Shown piece by piece: positions 14,981-21,989 of a stretch of 22,971 nt of DNA (positions are counted from its first letter, which is position 1; each line of letters opens with the position of its first letter). The stretch is from an uncultured Eubacteriales bacterium (GTDB lineage: Bacteria > Bacillota > Clostridia > Oscillospirales > Oscillospiraceae): NCBI GenBank assembly GCA_900553135.1, contig USCO01000022.1:1-22971 (forward strand). Direction: 5' to 3'. A program made the position numbers and the translations under genes. The notes under the pieces are model-generated. The model did not search any database. It worked only from the letters and a program-made list of their open reading frames with translations, and was not told where the DNA came from.

Positions 14981-15009
14981 TTGCTTCCCGCCTGTCGATT
15001 TGATATACT
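14981..15009 (+). promoter_or_regulatory. Internal promoter before the MarR-family gene
   Basis: TTGCTT (14981-14986) and TATACT (15004-15009) are 17 bases apart, and TGA just before the -10 box makes it an extended -10. It would start near 15016, about 33 bases before the gene. No terminator separates it from fabZ, so read-through from the operon is also likely. The long palindrome seen at acpP is absent here. Confidence 0.65.
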
Positions 15010-15048
15010 GCTTATCAGAAGGGATTTCGTTGTACAGGAGGAAGTTTC

Positions 15049-15501
15049 ATGCTGGATGAATCGTTTAACCGCGTGTATACCAAGTTTAAGCTGCACTTTT
15101 ATCAGGCGGTCTTTTCCCGCTTTCAGAACCGGGAGGCCAGTCTGACCACGGTGGAGACCTTCTGCATGGAGATCATCAATGCCCTGGGCCACCCCACCAT
15201 CAATGAGTTTTCCAGCTTCGTCAATATCTCTCCCCCCAACGCCGCGTATAAGATCAACAGCCTGATTCAGAAGGGCTATATCACCAAGGAGCGCTCCCCC
15301 GACGACAAGCGGGAGTACCACCTGTCTGTGACCCAGAAGTATGTGGACTACTACAATGTGAGCTACCGCTACCTCTCCACCGTCATGGACCGGATCAAGG
15401 ACCGCTTTCCGGCGGAGGACGTGGCCAAGCTGGAGGAGATGCTCAATGTGATCTCCGACGAGCTGATGCCCGAACTGAGCCAGCTGGACCATAAACAGTA
15501 A
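15049..15501 (+). CDS. MarR-family regulator, probable FabT-like repressor of the fatty-acid operon
   Basis: This 150-residue protein is predicted to be a winged helix-turn-helix dimer. The recognition region is INEFSSFVNISPPNAAYKINSLIQKGYI (about residues 46-73), followed by the wing TKERSPDDKREYHLSVT, which is the MarR pattern. The C-terminal helix would form part of the dimer interface. FabT of streptococci is a MarR protein located in the fab cluster that represses it with acyl-ACP as co-regulator. Here the gene is last in the operon, behind fabZ, and has its own extended -10 promoter. A role on the palindrome before acpP is inferred from context, not shown by sequence. AGGAGG precedes ATG 15049, and a terminator follows 2 bases after the stop. 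Confidence 0.85.
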   Translation: MLDESFNRVYTKFKLHFYQAVFSRFQNREASLTTVETFCMEIINALGHPTINEFSSFVNISPPNAAYKINSLIQKGYITKERSPDDKREYHLSVTQKYVDYYNVSYRYLSTVMDRIKDRFPAEDVAKLEEMLNVISDELMPELSQLDHKQ

Positions 15502-15502
15502 G

Positions 15503-15539
15503 AAAATCCCCGGACGCATGGCTGCGGCCGGGGATTTTT
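15503..15539 (+). terminator. Intrinsic terminator ending the fatty-acid operon
   Basis: An 11-bp perfect stem, AAAATCCCCGG (15503-15513) with CCGGGGATTTT (15528-15538), has a 14-base loop and ends in five T. It follows directly after the regulator stop codon. Confidence 0.93.
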
Positions 15540-15572
15540 GCGTTTTCCCTGTGCCTTTGTGCAAAACCGCCC

Positions 15573-15601
15573 TTGTACTGGCGGGCGGGTTGTAGTATCC
15601 T
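15573..15601 (+). promoter_or_regulatory. Possible promoter of the FHA-SEDS/PBP operon
   Basis: TTGTAC (15573-15578) and TATCCT (15596-15601) are separated by 17 bases. The -10 box is weak. GTACC (15635-15639) and GGTAC (15647-15651) flank the Shine-Dalgarno GGAAGGAGG, so a short hairpin could partly hide the ribosome binding site. Confidence 0.45.
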
Positions 15602-15655
15602 GATAGAAAACCGGCCCCACGGCGGGACCGGGATGTACCGGAAGGAGGTACGAAC

Positions 15656-17455
15656 TTGTCACAAATTTTGACTGCAATCCAATCTGCGGCACAGGCTTTG
15701 CGCCAACTGCCCCTGGAATATCCCACCCAGTTTGCCTGGTATACCCTGGCGCTGCGCTTTTTGTTCCCCATTCTGGCGGTGGCCATGCTGGCCCGGGTGA
15801 TCCGCTCCCTGGTCAAGGCCTCGCCCAAGCCGGAGATCTGGGCCTATCTGTCGCTGCCCAACGGGGTGTCCCAGCCCCTGACCCACTGGGAAAATATTTT
15901 GGGCCGGAGCGCCTCCTGTGACGGGGTGCTGAACTATCCCGTGGTCTCCCGGCAGCACGCCGCCCTCATCCGGGGAGAGGACGACGTCTGGACGGTGTAC
16001 GACCTGGGCTCGAAGAGCGGAACTACCGTAAACGGGACTCCCGCCGACCCGGCCGGGTCCCGGGTGAATTTCGGCGATGTGGTAAGCCTGGGCGGCGTGG
16101 AGACCGTACTGCTGCCGGTCCCTGACGAGGAGGTCAAGCGCCGCCGCAAGGTGGACAGCCGCCCCGTCTCTCCCTGGGGCTCCCTGGTGCTGCTCACTCT
16201 GCTCCAGATGCTCACCGCTCTGCAGTTCCTGTTTTCCGAGGATGAGGAGCACATGATTTTGGTCAGCGCCGCCTTCCTGGCCCTGTCCGGGATCATGTGG
16301 ATCTACTGCCTGACTATGCGGGGACTGGGCCGCATCGGCTTTGAAATTGAGACCATTGCCTTCTTCCTGTCCACCCTGTCCCTGGCCATCACCGCCTCCT
16401 CCGCCCCCTCTTCGGTGGATAAGCAGCTGCTGGCCATCACCCTGGGCATCATTTTCTTCCTGGTGCTGGGGGTGTTTTTGCGGGAGCTGGACCGGGTGCG
16501 GAAGATCCGCTGGCTCATGGCGGCGGGGGCCATTGGCCTGCTGGGCATGTCCCTGGTGTTGGGCGATGTGAAGTACGGCGCGGCCAACTGGGTCAGCCTG
16601 TTTGGCTTCTCCTTCCAGCCTTCGGAGCTGGCCAAGATCTGTTACATCTTCGCCGGATCGGCCACCCTGGACCGGCTGTTCCGCAAGCGAAACCTGGGGC
16701 TGTTCATCCTGCTCACCGGAGCCTGCATGGGCTGCCTGGCCCTGATGAGCGACTTTGGAACCGCCGCCATCTTCTTTGTCACCTTCCTGGTCATTGCCTA
16801 TCTGCGCTCGGGCGACTTTGCCACCCTGTCCCTCATCTGCGGCGGCGCAGTGTTCGGGGCGTTTACCCTGGTGACCATCAAGCCCTATATCCTGCGGCGG
16901 TTTGCCGCCTGGGGCCATGTGTGGGAACAGGCCTCTGACGGCGGTTTCCAGCAGACCCGCACCATGTCGGCGGCGGCCTCCGGCGGTCTCATCGGCGTGG
17001 GACCGGGGGAGGGATGGCTGCACCGGGTGCCCGCGGCGGACACCGACCTGGTCTTTGGTATGGTGTGCGAGGAGTGGGGCCTGGTGATCGCGGTGCTGTC
17101 GGTGCTGTGCATCGTGGCCCTGGCGGTGTTTGCCGTGCGCTGCTGCCGGGCGGGCCGCTCCAGCTTTTATACCATCGCCGCCTGCGCCGCCACCAGCCTG
17201 CTGGTGTTCCAGACTGCGCTGAACGTGCTGGGCTCGGTGGATATCCTGCCCCTGACCGGCGTGACCTTCCCCTTTGTGTCCAACGGCGGCTCCTCTATGA
17301 TCTCCTCCTGGGGGATGATGGCCTTTTTGAAGGCGGCGGATACCCGCAGCAACGCCAGCTTTGCCATCCGGGCGCGCCAGCTCCACGGACCTCAGTGGCT
17401 GGGCAATCTGACGGCAGGAAGTCGGGGAAAGGAGGGTTCCCATGAAAAAGATTGA
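15656..17455 (+). CDS. SEDS-family peptidoglycan glycosyltransferase with N-terminal FHA domain (FtsW/RodA/SpoVE type)
   Basis: SEDS proteins polymerise lipid II into glycan strands with a partner class B PBP. The 599-residue protein starts with a membrane helix (about 27-48), then a cytoplasmic FHA domain (about 78-153) with GRS (83-85), SRQH (98-101), LGSKSG and VNG, the residues that bind phosphothreonine. A polytopic SEDS domain follows, with SFQPSELAKI (319-328), DFGTA (366-370), SGGLIGVGPGEG and DTDLVFGMVCEEWG. Asp464 matches the essential periplasmic Asp of FtsW/RodA. Several helices and PFVSNGGSSM complete it. The TTG start at 15656 is chosen because GGAAGGAGG lies 6 bases upstream and no good ATG is near. 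The FHA domain suggests control by a Ser/Thr kinase not seen here. The end overlaps the PBP gene by 14 bases. Confidence 0.9.
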   Translation: MSQILTAIQSAAQALRQLPLEYPTQFAWYTLALRFLFPILAVAMLARVIRSLVKASPKPEIWAYLSLPNGVSQPLTHWENILGRSASCDGVLNYPVVSRQHAALIRGEDDVWTVYDLGSKSGTTVNGTPADPAGSRVNFGDVVSLGGVETVLLPVPDEEVKRRRKVDSRPVSPWGSLVLLTLLQMLTALQFLFSEDEEHMILVSAAFLALSGIMWIYCLTMRGLGRIGFEIETIAFFLSTLSLAITASSAPSSVDKQLLAITLGIIFFLVLGVFLRELDRVRKIRWLMAAGAIGLLGMSLVLGDVKYGAANWVSLFGFSFQPSELAKICYIFAGSATLDRLFRKRNLGLFILLTGACMGCLALMSDFGTAAIFFVTFLVIAYLRSGDFATLSLICGGAVFGAFTLVTIKPYILRRFAAWGHVWEQASDGGFQQTRTMSAAASGGLIGVGPGEGWLHRVPAADTDLVFGMVCEEWGLVIAVLSVLCIVALAVFAVRCCRAGRSSFYTIAACAATSLLVFQTALNVLGSVDILPLTGVTFPFVSNGGSSMISSWGMMAFLKAADTRSNASFAIRARQLHGPQWLGNLTAGSRGKEGSHEKD

Positions 17456-18815
17456 AAAGCGTACCGTGGTCTGCCTGGCGCTGACCGTTGTGATGCTGTT
17501 GGGCCTGGGCCTGTTTGTGGTACGGTTCTTTTTGTACGGAGGGAAGTGGGCTTCCTTTGCAGCCAACCGGCATCTGTACTCCTCCTCGGGCACCCTGGCG
17601 GTAGGCCGGGTGCTGGATCGGGATGGGGATGTGCTCTCCTGGGTCAACGACAACGGGGAGCGGCAGTATTACGATAACGCCACCGTGCGGAAGGCCACCC
17701 TCCACGCGGTAGGCGATCCCTCCGGCGCCATCGGCACCAGCGCTCTGGTGGCCTTTGCCGACCGGCTCAGCGGCTACAACTTCCTCACCGGGGCGGATAA
17801 CCCCCTGGGCCAGGGAAAGGACTTGTACCTCACTCTGGATGCCCGCCTGAACTACATCGCCTATGAAGCCCTGGGCGGAAAGAAGGGCGCGGTAGGGGTT
17901 TACAACTACGAGACGGGGGAGATCCTGTGCATGGTCTCCACCCCCACCTTTGACCCGGCCAATCCGCCGGAAATTCAGGATGGAGACGAGCGCTATGAGG
18001 GCGTCTACCTCAACCGCTTCCTCTCCAGTACTTTCGTTCCCGGTTCGGTGTTCAAGACTGTGACCATCACCGCGGCCATTGAAAACATTCCCGACCTCTT
18101 TGACCGCACCTTTACCTGTACCGGGTCCACCACCGTGGGGGGCGAGGAGATCACCTGTCCCTTTGCCCACGGAGAGATGGACATCAACTCCGCCCTGGCC
18201 AACTCCTGTAACGGCGTCTTTGCCCAGCTGGCAGTGGAGCTGGGGGCTGAGACCATGACCCAGTACGTGGAGCAATCGGGCCTTCTGGACAGCTACTCCG
18301 TGGACGGCATTTCCACGGCTAAGGGCAGCTTTGATCTCACCGGGGCCAGCACCAGCCAGATCGGATGGTCGGGCGTGGGTCAGTACAACGACCTGGTGAA
18401 CCCCTGTGCCATGATGGTGTGGATGGGCGTCATTGCCAACGAGGGAAAGGCGGCGGTGCCCTATCTGGTGGAAAAGACCGAGGGGAATCTGCCCCTGCCC
18501 AGCCTGCCCCACTGGACCCGGAACACGGACAAACTGATCGAGGCGGACACGGCCCAAGTCCTGGGCAACATGATGGCCCAGAACGTAATCCAGACCTACG
18601 GCTCCGACCGCTTCCCCAATATGGATATCTGTGCCAAGTCCGGTACCGCTGAAGTGGGAGGGGGCAAGCGGCCCAACGCCTGGTTTGCGGGCTTTTTGCG
18701 GGACGAGGACGCGCCCTATGCCTTCGCCGTAGTGGTGGAGGAGGGCGGCAGCGGCGCCAGCGCCGCGGGCAACGTGGCGGCCAAGGTGCTGGACGCTCTG
18801 GTCAATGGATACTGA
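17442..18815 (+). CDS. Class B penicillin-binding protein, transpeptidase (PbpA/FtsI type)
   Basis: This is a predicted D,D-transpeptidase that crosslinks peptidoglycan, working with the overlapping SEDS gene. The 457-residue protein has one N-terminal membrane anchor (about 8-30), a short dimerisation region and a transpeptidase domain. Catalytic motifs are SVFK (Ser202, Lys205) within STFVPGSVFKTVT, SCN (255-257) and KSGTAE (Lys399 onward), where KSG replaces the usual KTG. At this length it resembles actinobacterial PbpA more than long FtsI or MrdA proteins. ATG 17442 lies inside the end of the SEDS gene with AAAGGAGGG upstream, so the two are probably made in equal amounts. The pairing resembles the mycobacterial rodA-pbpA cluster. 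No clear terminator follows. Confidence 0.92.
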   Translation: MKKIEKRTVVCLALTVVMLLGLGLFVVRFFLYGGKWASFAANRHLYSSSGTLAVGRVLDRDGDVLSWVNDNGERQYYDNATVRKATLHAVGDPSGAIGTSALVAFADRLSGYNFLTGADNPLGQGKDLYLTLDARLNYIAYEALGGKKGAVGVYNYETGEILCMVSTPTFDPANPPEIQDGDERYEGVYLNRFLSSTFVPGSVFKTVTITAAIENIPDLFDRTFTCTGSTTVGGEEITCPFAHGEMDINSALANSCNGVFAQLAVELGAETMTQYVEQSGLLDSYSVDGISTAKGSFDLTGASTSQIGWSGVGQYNDLVNPCAMMVWMGVIANEGKAAVPYLVEKTEGNLPLPSLPHWTRNTDKLIEADTAQVLGNMMAQNVIQTYGSDRFPNMDICAKSGTAEVGGGKRPNAWFAGFLRDEDAPYAFAVVVEEGGSGASAAGNVAAKVLDALVNGY

Positions 18816-18859
18816 GCTGGATAAAAAATGCTCTTTTCTCAGGGATTTCTTTTTTTGTG

Positions 18860-18888
18860 TTGCAAAAAAGGAAGAGTTCTGGTAAAAT
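18860..18888 (+). promoter_or_regulatory. Promoter of the membrane protein gene
   Basis: TTGCAA (18860-18865) and TAAAAT (18883-18888) are separated by 17 bases. Transcription would start near 18895, leaving a leader of about 90 bases before ATG 18984. Confidence 0.7.
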
Positions 18889-18928
18889 AATAAATTGACT
18901 GGATGACCAGTGCATGAAATGACCCCAA

Positions 18929-18959
18929 GGGTTGCCGGAGCTTCTCGGAACGGCAGCCC
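18929..18959 (+). other. Leader hairpin before the membrane protein gene
   Basis: GGGTTGCCG (18929-18937) pairs with CGGCAGCCC (18951-18959) with one G-T wobble and a 13-base loop. A smaller stem (ACCC with GGGT) overlaps its left side. It lies between the predicted start of transcription and the Shine-Dalgarno AAGGAG (18967-18972). I cannot match it to a known riboswitch class. Confidence 0.45.
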
Positions 18960-18983
18960 GATAGGCAAGGAGAATCAAGTTGC

Positions 18984-19754
18984 ATGGATAAAAACGAGCG
19001 AGAGGCACAGCGCCGTCAGGAAGATCGCGCCCTGAACAGCGCCCTGATCTGGGTGGGAGCGGCCATCGTATTGGAGTTCCTGCTGGTGATGGTAAACCGT
19101 CACTATATTAACTTTATGCTTACCGAGCAAGCAATCAATATCGCCGTTGCCATTCAGGCTGCCCTGAAGGCCCTGCGGTGGATCAGCTTGGCCGGCTTTG
19201 TTGTGGGGATCGTTTGGACGGTCAGAAATTTGGTGACCGGGAAGCGCACGGGGCGCTGCGGCGCGCTGTCTGTGGCAGCCCTGGTGGTGCTCATCTGCAC
19301 CCACGTGATCCTCACCTTCTCCAGCACCGGTCTGCACATGCTGTTCTGGCTGGTGCCCGCTTTGGCCGCCCTGGCCCTGGTGTTCTATCTGTACCAGCAG
19401 GAGTTCTTCTTCTCCGCCTGGATCAGTGGAATGGGCGTGCTGGGTCTGTGGTTTGCCCGCTATGCCGGCGGCACGAGCTGGTATGTGATCCTGCTGGTGG
19501 TGCTGATCGTGCTGGTGGCTGCTGCGGTGGTGCTGCTGGTGAAAAACGGCGGCTGCCTGCCCAAGGCCCTGAAGGAGCGTCGGGTGCTCCCCGCTGAGGC
19601 CACCTTCCCCCTGGTGCTGCTGAGCGCGGTGGTGAGCCTGGTGGTCATCGGACTGACCATTGTGATGGGCGATGTATTGGCCTACTACCTGGTGTACGCC
19701 ATGGTGGCCTGGCTGTTTGCCCTGCTGGTCTACTACACCGTGAAGATGATGTAA
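18984..19754 (+). CDS. Polytopic membrane protein of unknown function
   Basis: I do not recognise the family. The 256-residue protein has a charged N-terminus (MDKNEREAQRRQEDR) and about eight hydrophobic helices, near 19-38, 66-82, 92-112, 118-137, 142-160, 165-187, 207-228 and 231-252, with a basic loop around 188-203. No catalytic motif, transporter signature or signal peptide is evident. AAGGAG lies 11 bases before the ATG. It stands alone with its own promoter, a structured leader and a terminator, downstream of the SEDS/PBP pair on the same strand. Location next to cell-wall genes could hint at an envelope role, but the separate promoter weakens that. Confidence 0.75.
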   Translation: MDKNEREAQRRQEDRALNSALIWVGAAIVLEFLLVMVNRHYINFMLTEQAINIAVAIQAALKALRWISLAGFVVGIVWTVRNLVTGKRTGRCGALSVAALVVLICTHVILTFSSTGLHMLFWLVPALAALALVFYLYQQEFFFSAWISGMGVLGLWFARYAGGTSWYVILLVVLIVLVAAAVVLLVKNGGCLPKALKERRVLPAEATFPLVLLSAVVSLVVIGLTIVMGDVLAYYLVYAMVAWLFALLVYYTVKMM

Positions 19755-19757
19755 GAT

Positions 19758-19791
19758 AAAAGCGTCCCGGAAATATCCGGGGCGTTTTTTT
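19758..19791 (+). terminator. Intrinsic terminator after the membrane protein gene
   Basis: Left arm AAAAGCGTCCCGG (19758-19770) pairs with CCGGGGCG plus T residues (19777-19789), with two G-T wobbles and a 6-base loop. Seven T follow the stem core (19785-19791). Confidence 0.9.
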
Positions 19792-19803
19792 ATGCAGAAA
19801 CAG

Positions 19804-19837
19804 AAAAACTCCCCGTCCTTTTGGGACGGGGAGTTTT
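19804..19837 (-). terminator. Intrinsic terminator of the purine/HAD operon
   Basis: A perfect 14-bp stem, AAAACTCCCCGTCC (19805-19818) with its complement at 19824-19837, has a 5-base loop. Read on the minus strand it follows the HAD gene stop (19839-19841) and ends in five T. It faces the preceding terminator, so both convergent units are closed within 80 bases. Confidence 0.92.
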
Positions 19838-19838
19838 G

Positions 19839-20498
19839 TTATAGAAGGGTAGCCAGTAGGTCCCGAACCTCCAGCAGGGAGGCCCGCCGGGCCAGGAGCA
19901 TGGCGTCCAGCTCCGGGGTGGGCGGGATCATATCAGGGACCATGATGACCTGCATCCCCGCCCCGTGGGCGGAGAGAATGCCGTTGCGGGAGTCCTCCAC
20001 GGCCACGGCCTGCTCCGGAGAGACACCCAGAGCCCGGCAGGCCCGCAGATAGATCTCGGGGTCGGGTTTGCTGTGCTCCACCTGGTCGCCGGTGACGATG
20101 GCAGAGAAGTAGGGGCCCAGGCCGGTCATCTCCATGCGGCGGGCAGTGCGCTCTCCGCTGGTGGAGGTGGCCAGTGCGGTGGGAATGTTCCGGTCCTTCA
20201 AAAAGTCCAGAATCTCCCGCACGCCCGGCTTCATAGGAACCCTTTCCCGCTCCATACGGGCCTGGGAGTAGGAGGAGCAGGTGCGCATAAAGTGCTCCCG
20301 GGGGAATTCCTCCCCAAAGAGGTCCACCATCTTCTGATGGATGTCGGCCCGGTTCTGGCCCACGAACTCCAGATAGGCCTCGCCCACCTGGGGCCAGCCC
20401 AGCTCCCGGCTGACGGTGAGCCAGGTCTGCTGGGTGAGGCGCTCGGTGTCAAACAGCACCCCGTCTACGTCAAATACAACGGCTTTGATTTGGGGCAT
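19839..20498 (-). CDS. HAD-family hydrolase, beta-phosphoglucomutase-like phosphatase
   Basis: This is a predicted magnesium-dependent phosphatase or phosphomutase of 219 residues. Motif I is VVFDVDGVLFD (nucleophile Asp10, acid/base Asp12), motif II is ATSTSGER, motif III is the Lys in SKPDPEIYLRA and motif IV is VAVEDSRNG. A helical cap lies between motifs I and II, as in subfamily I members such as PgmB, Gph and YhfA-like enzymes. The substrate cannot be told from sequence. GGAAAGG lies 7 bases before ATG 20498; an in-frame ATG at 20504 overlaps the purD stop as ATGA but is only a base from the Shine-Dalgarno. It is co-transcribed with purD, which could point to a phosphorylated sugar or nucleotide as substrate. 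Confidence 0.88.
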   Translation of the reverse strand: MPQIKAVVFDVDGVLFDTERLTQQTWLTVSRELGWPQVGEAYLEFVGQNRADIHQKMVDLFGEEFPREHFMRTCSSYSQARMERERVPMKPGVREILDFLKDRNIPTALATSTSGERTARRMEMTGLGPYFSAIVTGDQVEHSKPDPEIYLRACRALGVSPEQAVAVEDSRNGILSAHGAGMQVIMVPDMIPPTPELDAMLLARRASLLEVRDLLATLL

Positions 20499-20500
20499 GG

Positions 20501-21757
20501 TCATACCTTTCCGATGTCAGTGCGCATGTGCATATCCTGGAAGGAGATGGGCTTGGCCGCGGCGTAGGCGTTGGCAATGGCATCCTCTAGGGTGGCGCCC
20601 AGGGCGGTGACGCCCAGAACACGGCCGCCGGCAGTGAGAATGCTGCCGTCCTCGCCCAGCTTGGTGCCGGCGTGGAACACGGTAGCGGTCTTGCCCGCCT
20701 CCTCCAGGCCGGAGATGGGATAGCCGGACTGATATTTGACAGGATAGCCGCCGGAGGCCAGCACGATGCAGCAGGCAGCGCCCTGCTTCCACTTCACTTC
20801 CACCTGGTCCAGGGTGCCCTTGACGCAGGCTTCGAAAATATCCATCAGGTCGCTGTCCAGCATGGACAGCAGGGGCTGAGTCTCGGGGTCGCCGAAGCGG
20901 GCGTTGTACTCAACGACCTTGGGGCCGTCCTTGGTGAGCATAAGGCCGAAGTAGATGACGCCCTTGAAGGGACGGCCTTCGGCGTTGAGGGCGTTCACCG
21001 TGGGCAGGAAGATGGTGTCCATGCACTGCTGGGCCAGCTCGGGGGTGAACTTGGGGGAGGGGCAGAAGGCGCCCATGCCGCCGGTGTTGGGGCCCTGGTT
21101 GCCGTCATAGGCGCGCTTGTGGTCCTGGGAGGACAGCATGGGGACCAGGTGCTCGCCGTCGCAGAAGGCCAGCACGGTGACCTCGGGGCCCACCATGCAT
21201 TCCTCGATGACCACGGTGGAGCCGCTCTGACCGAACTTGTGGTCCTGCATCATCTCCCGCACGGCCTGCTCTGCCTCCTCTACGGTGGCGGCTACCACCA
21301 CGCCCTTGCCCAGAGCCAGGCCGTCGGCCTTGACCACGATGGGGGCGCCCTCCTGCCGGATGTAAGCCAGGGCCTGATCCATGTCGGTGAAGGTCTCGTA
21401 CTTGGCGGTGGGGATGTGGTACTTCTTCATCAGTTCCTTGGAGAAGGCCTTGCTGGCCTCAATAATGGCGGCATTCTTCCGGGGGCCGAAGGCGGGGATG
21501 CCGGCGGCCTCCAGGGCATCCACCATGCCCAGAGCCAGGGGATCGTCGGGGGCCACCATGACAAAGTCCATGGCGTTGTCCTTGGCCCACTGGACCATGG
21601 TGTCCACGTCGGTGGCCTTGATGGGCACACAGGTGGCCACCTGGGCGATGCCGGCGTTGCCGGGGGCACAGTAGAGCTGAGTCACCCGGGGGGACTGGGC
21701 CAGCTTCCAGCAGATGGCGTGCTCACGGCCGCCGCCGCCGACTACCAATACTTTCAT
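20501..21757 (-). CDS. purD: Phosphoribosylamine-glycine ligase (GAR synthetase)
   Basis: PurD joins phosphoribosylamine and glycine with ATP, the second step of de novo purine synthesis. The 418-residue protein starts MKVLVVGGGGREHAICWKL, has an ATP-grasp core with VKADGLALGKGVVVA, NTGGMGAFCPSP and VVEYNARFGDPETQP (metal-binding Glu and Asn), and a C-terminal domain with LASGGYPVKYQSGYPI. The length is standard. ATG 21757 is preferred: GAGGTG lies 6 bases upstream and the protein begins as in the family, whereas the GTG at 21766 falls within that Shine-Dalgarno. The gene follows AICAR transformylase after a structured 220-base gap and runs into the HAD gene. Confidence 0.96.
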   Translation of the reverse strand: MKVLVVGGGGREHAICWKLAQSPRVTQLYCAPGNAGIAQVATCVPIKATDVDTMVQWAKDNAMDFVMVAPDDPLALGMVDALEAAGIPAFGPRKNAAIIEASKAFSKELMKKYHIPTAKYETFTDMDQALAYIRQEGAPIVVKADGLALGKGVVVAATVEEAEQAVREMMQDHKFGQSGSTVVIEECMVGPEVTVLAFCDGEHLVPMLSSQDHKRAYDGNQGPNTGGMGAFCPSPKFTPELAQQCMDTIFLPTVNALNAEGRPFKGVIYFGLMLTKDGPKVVEYNARFGDPETQPLLSMLDSDLMDIFEACVKGTLDQVEVKWKQGAACCIVLASGGYPVKYQSGYPISGLEEAGKTATVFHAGTKLGEDGSILTAGGRVLGVTALGATLEDAIANAYAAAKPISFQDMHMRTDIGKV

Positions 21758-21766
21758 ATCAAACAC

Positions 21767-21989
21767 CTCATTTATTAAGAAGAAAGCCTAAAGTTGCCTT
21801 TGAATTCCCCCTCGGAGAGCGGAAGGGGGGACGCGGGGGGAACTGGTTCCCGCCCGCGAGGGCCGGTGTGCATCTGCGCATCTGCATGTTCCGCAGAACA
21901 TGCCCGGCCCATGAGGGGGGGTATCGGCGGCGGTTTCCTTTGGAACCGACGCCGTATCTAGGGGGGATAAAATCCCCCCTGGAAAATTC
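21767..21989. repeat. Structured GC-rich gap between the AICAR transformylase gene and purD
   Basis: Several perfect hairpins lie here: AGGGGGGAT (21960-21968) with ATCCCCCCT (21972-21980), just after the AICAR transformylase stop on the minus strand; GCATGTTC (21884-21891) with GAACATGC (21896-21903); and an outer pair GGGCCGG (21860-21866) with CCGGCCC (21904-21910) that encloses it. GCATCTGC repeats occur around 21870-21885. No T run follows the hairpins and no convincing promoter was found before purD. A repeat element, or an attenuator or processing site, are all possible. I do not recognise a purine or other riboswitch core. Confidence 0.55.

Noticed and set aside
15659..17653. 664-codon open frame on the minus strand opposite the SEDS gene
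   Set aside because: Gly/Gln/His-rich shadow translation. The plus-strand SEDS and FHA motifs are unmistakable.
21767..21989. A purine riboswitch before purD
   Set aside because: The conserved core and loop-loop pairing of purine or PRPP riboswitches could not be found. Only simple hairpins are seen.
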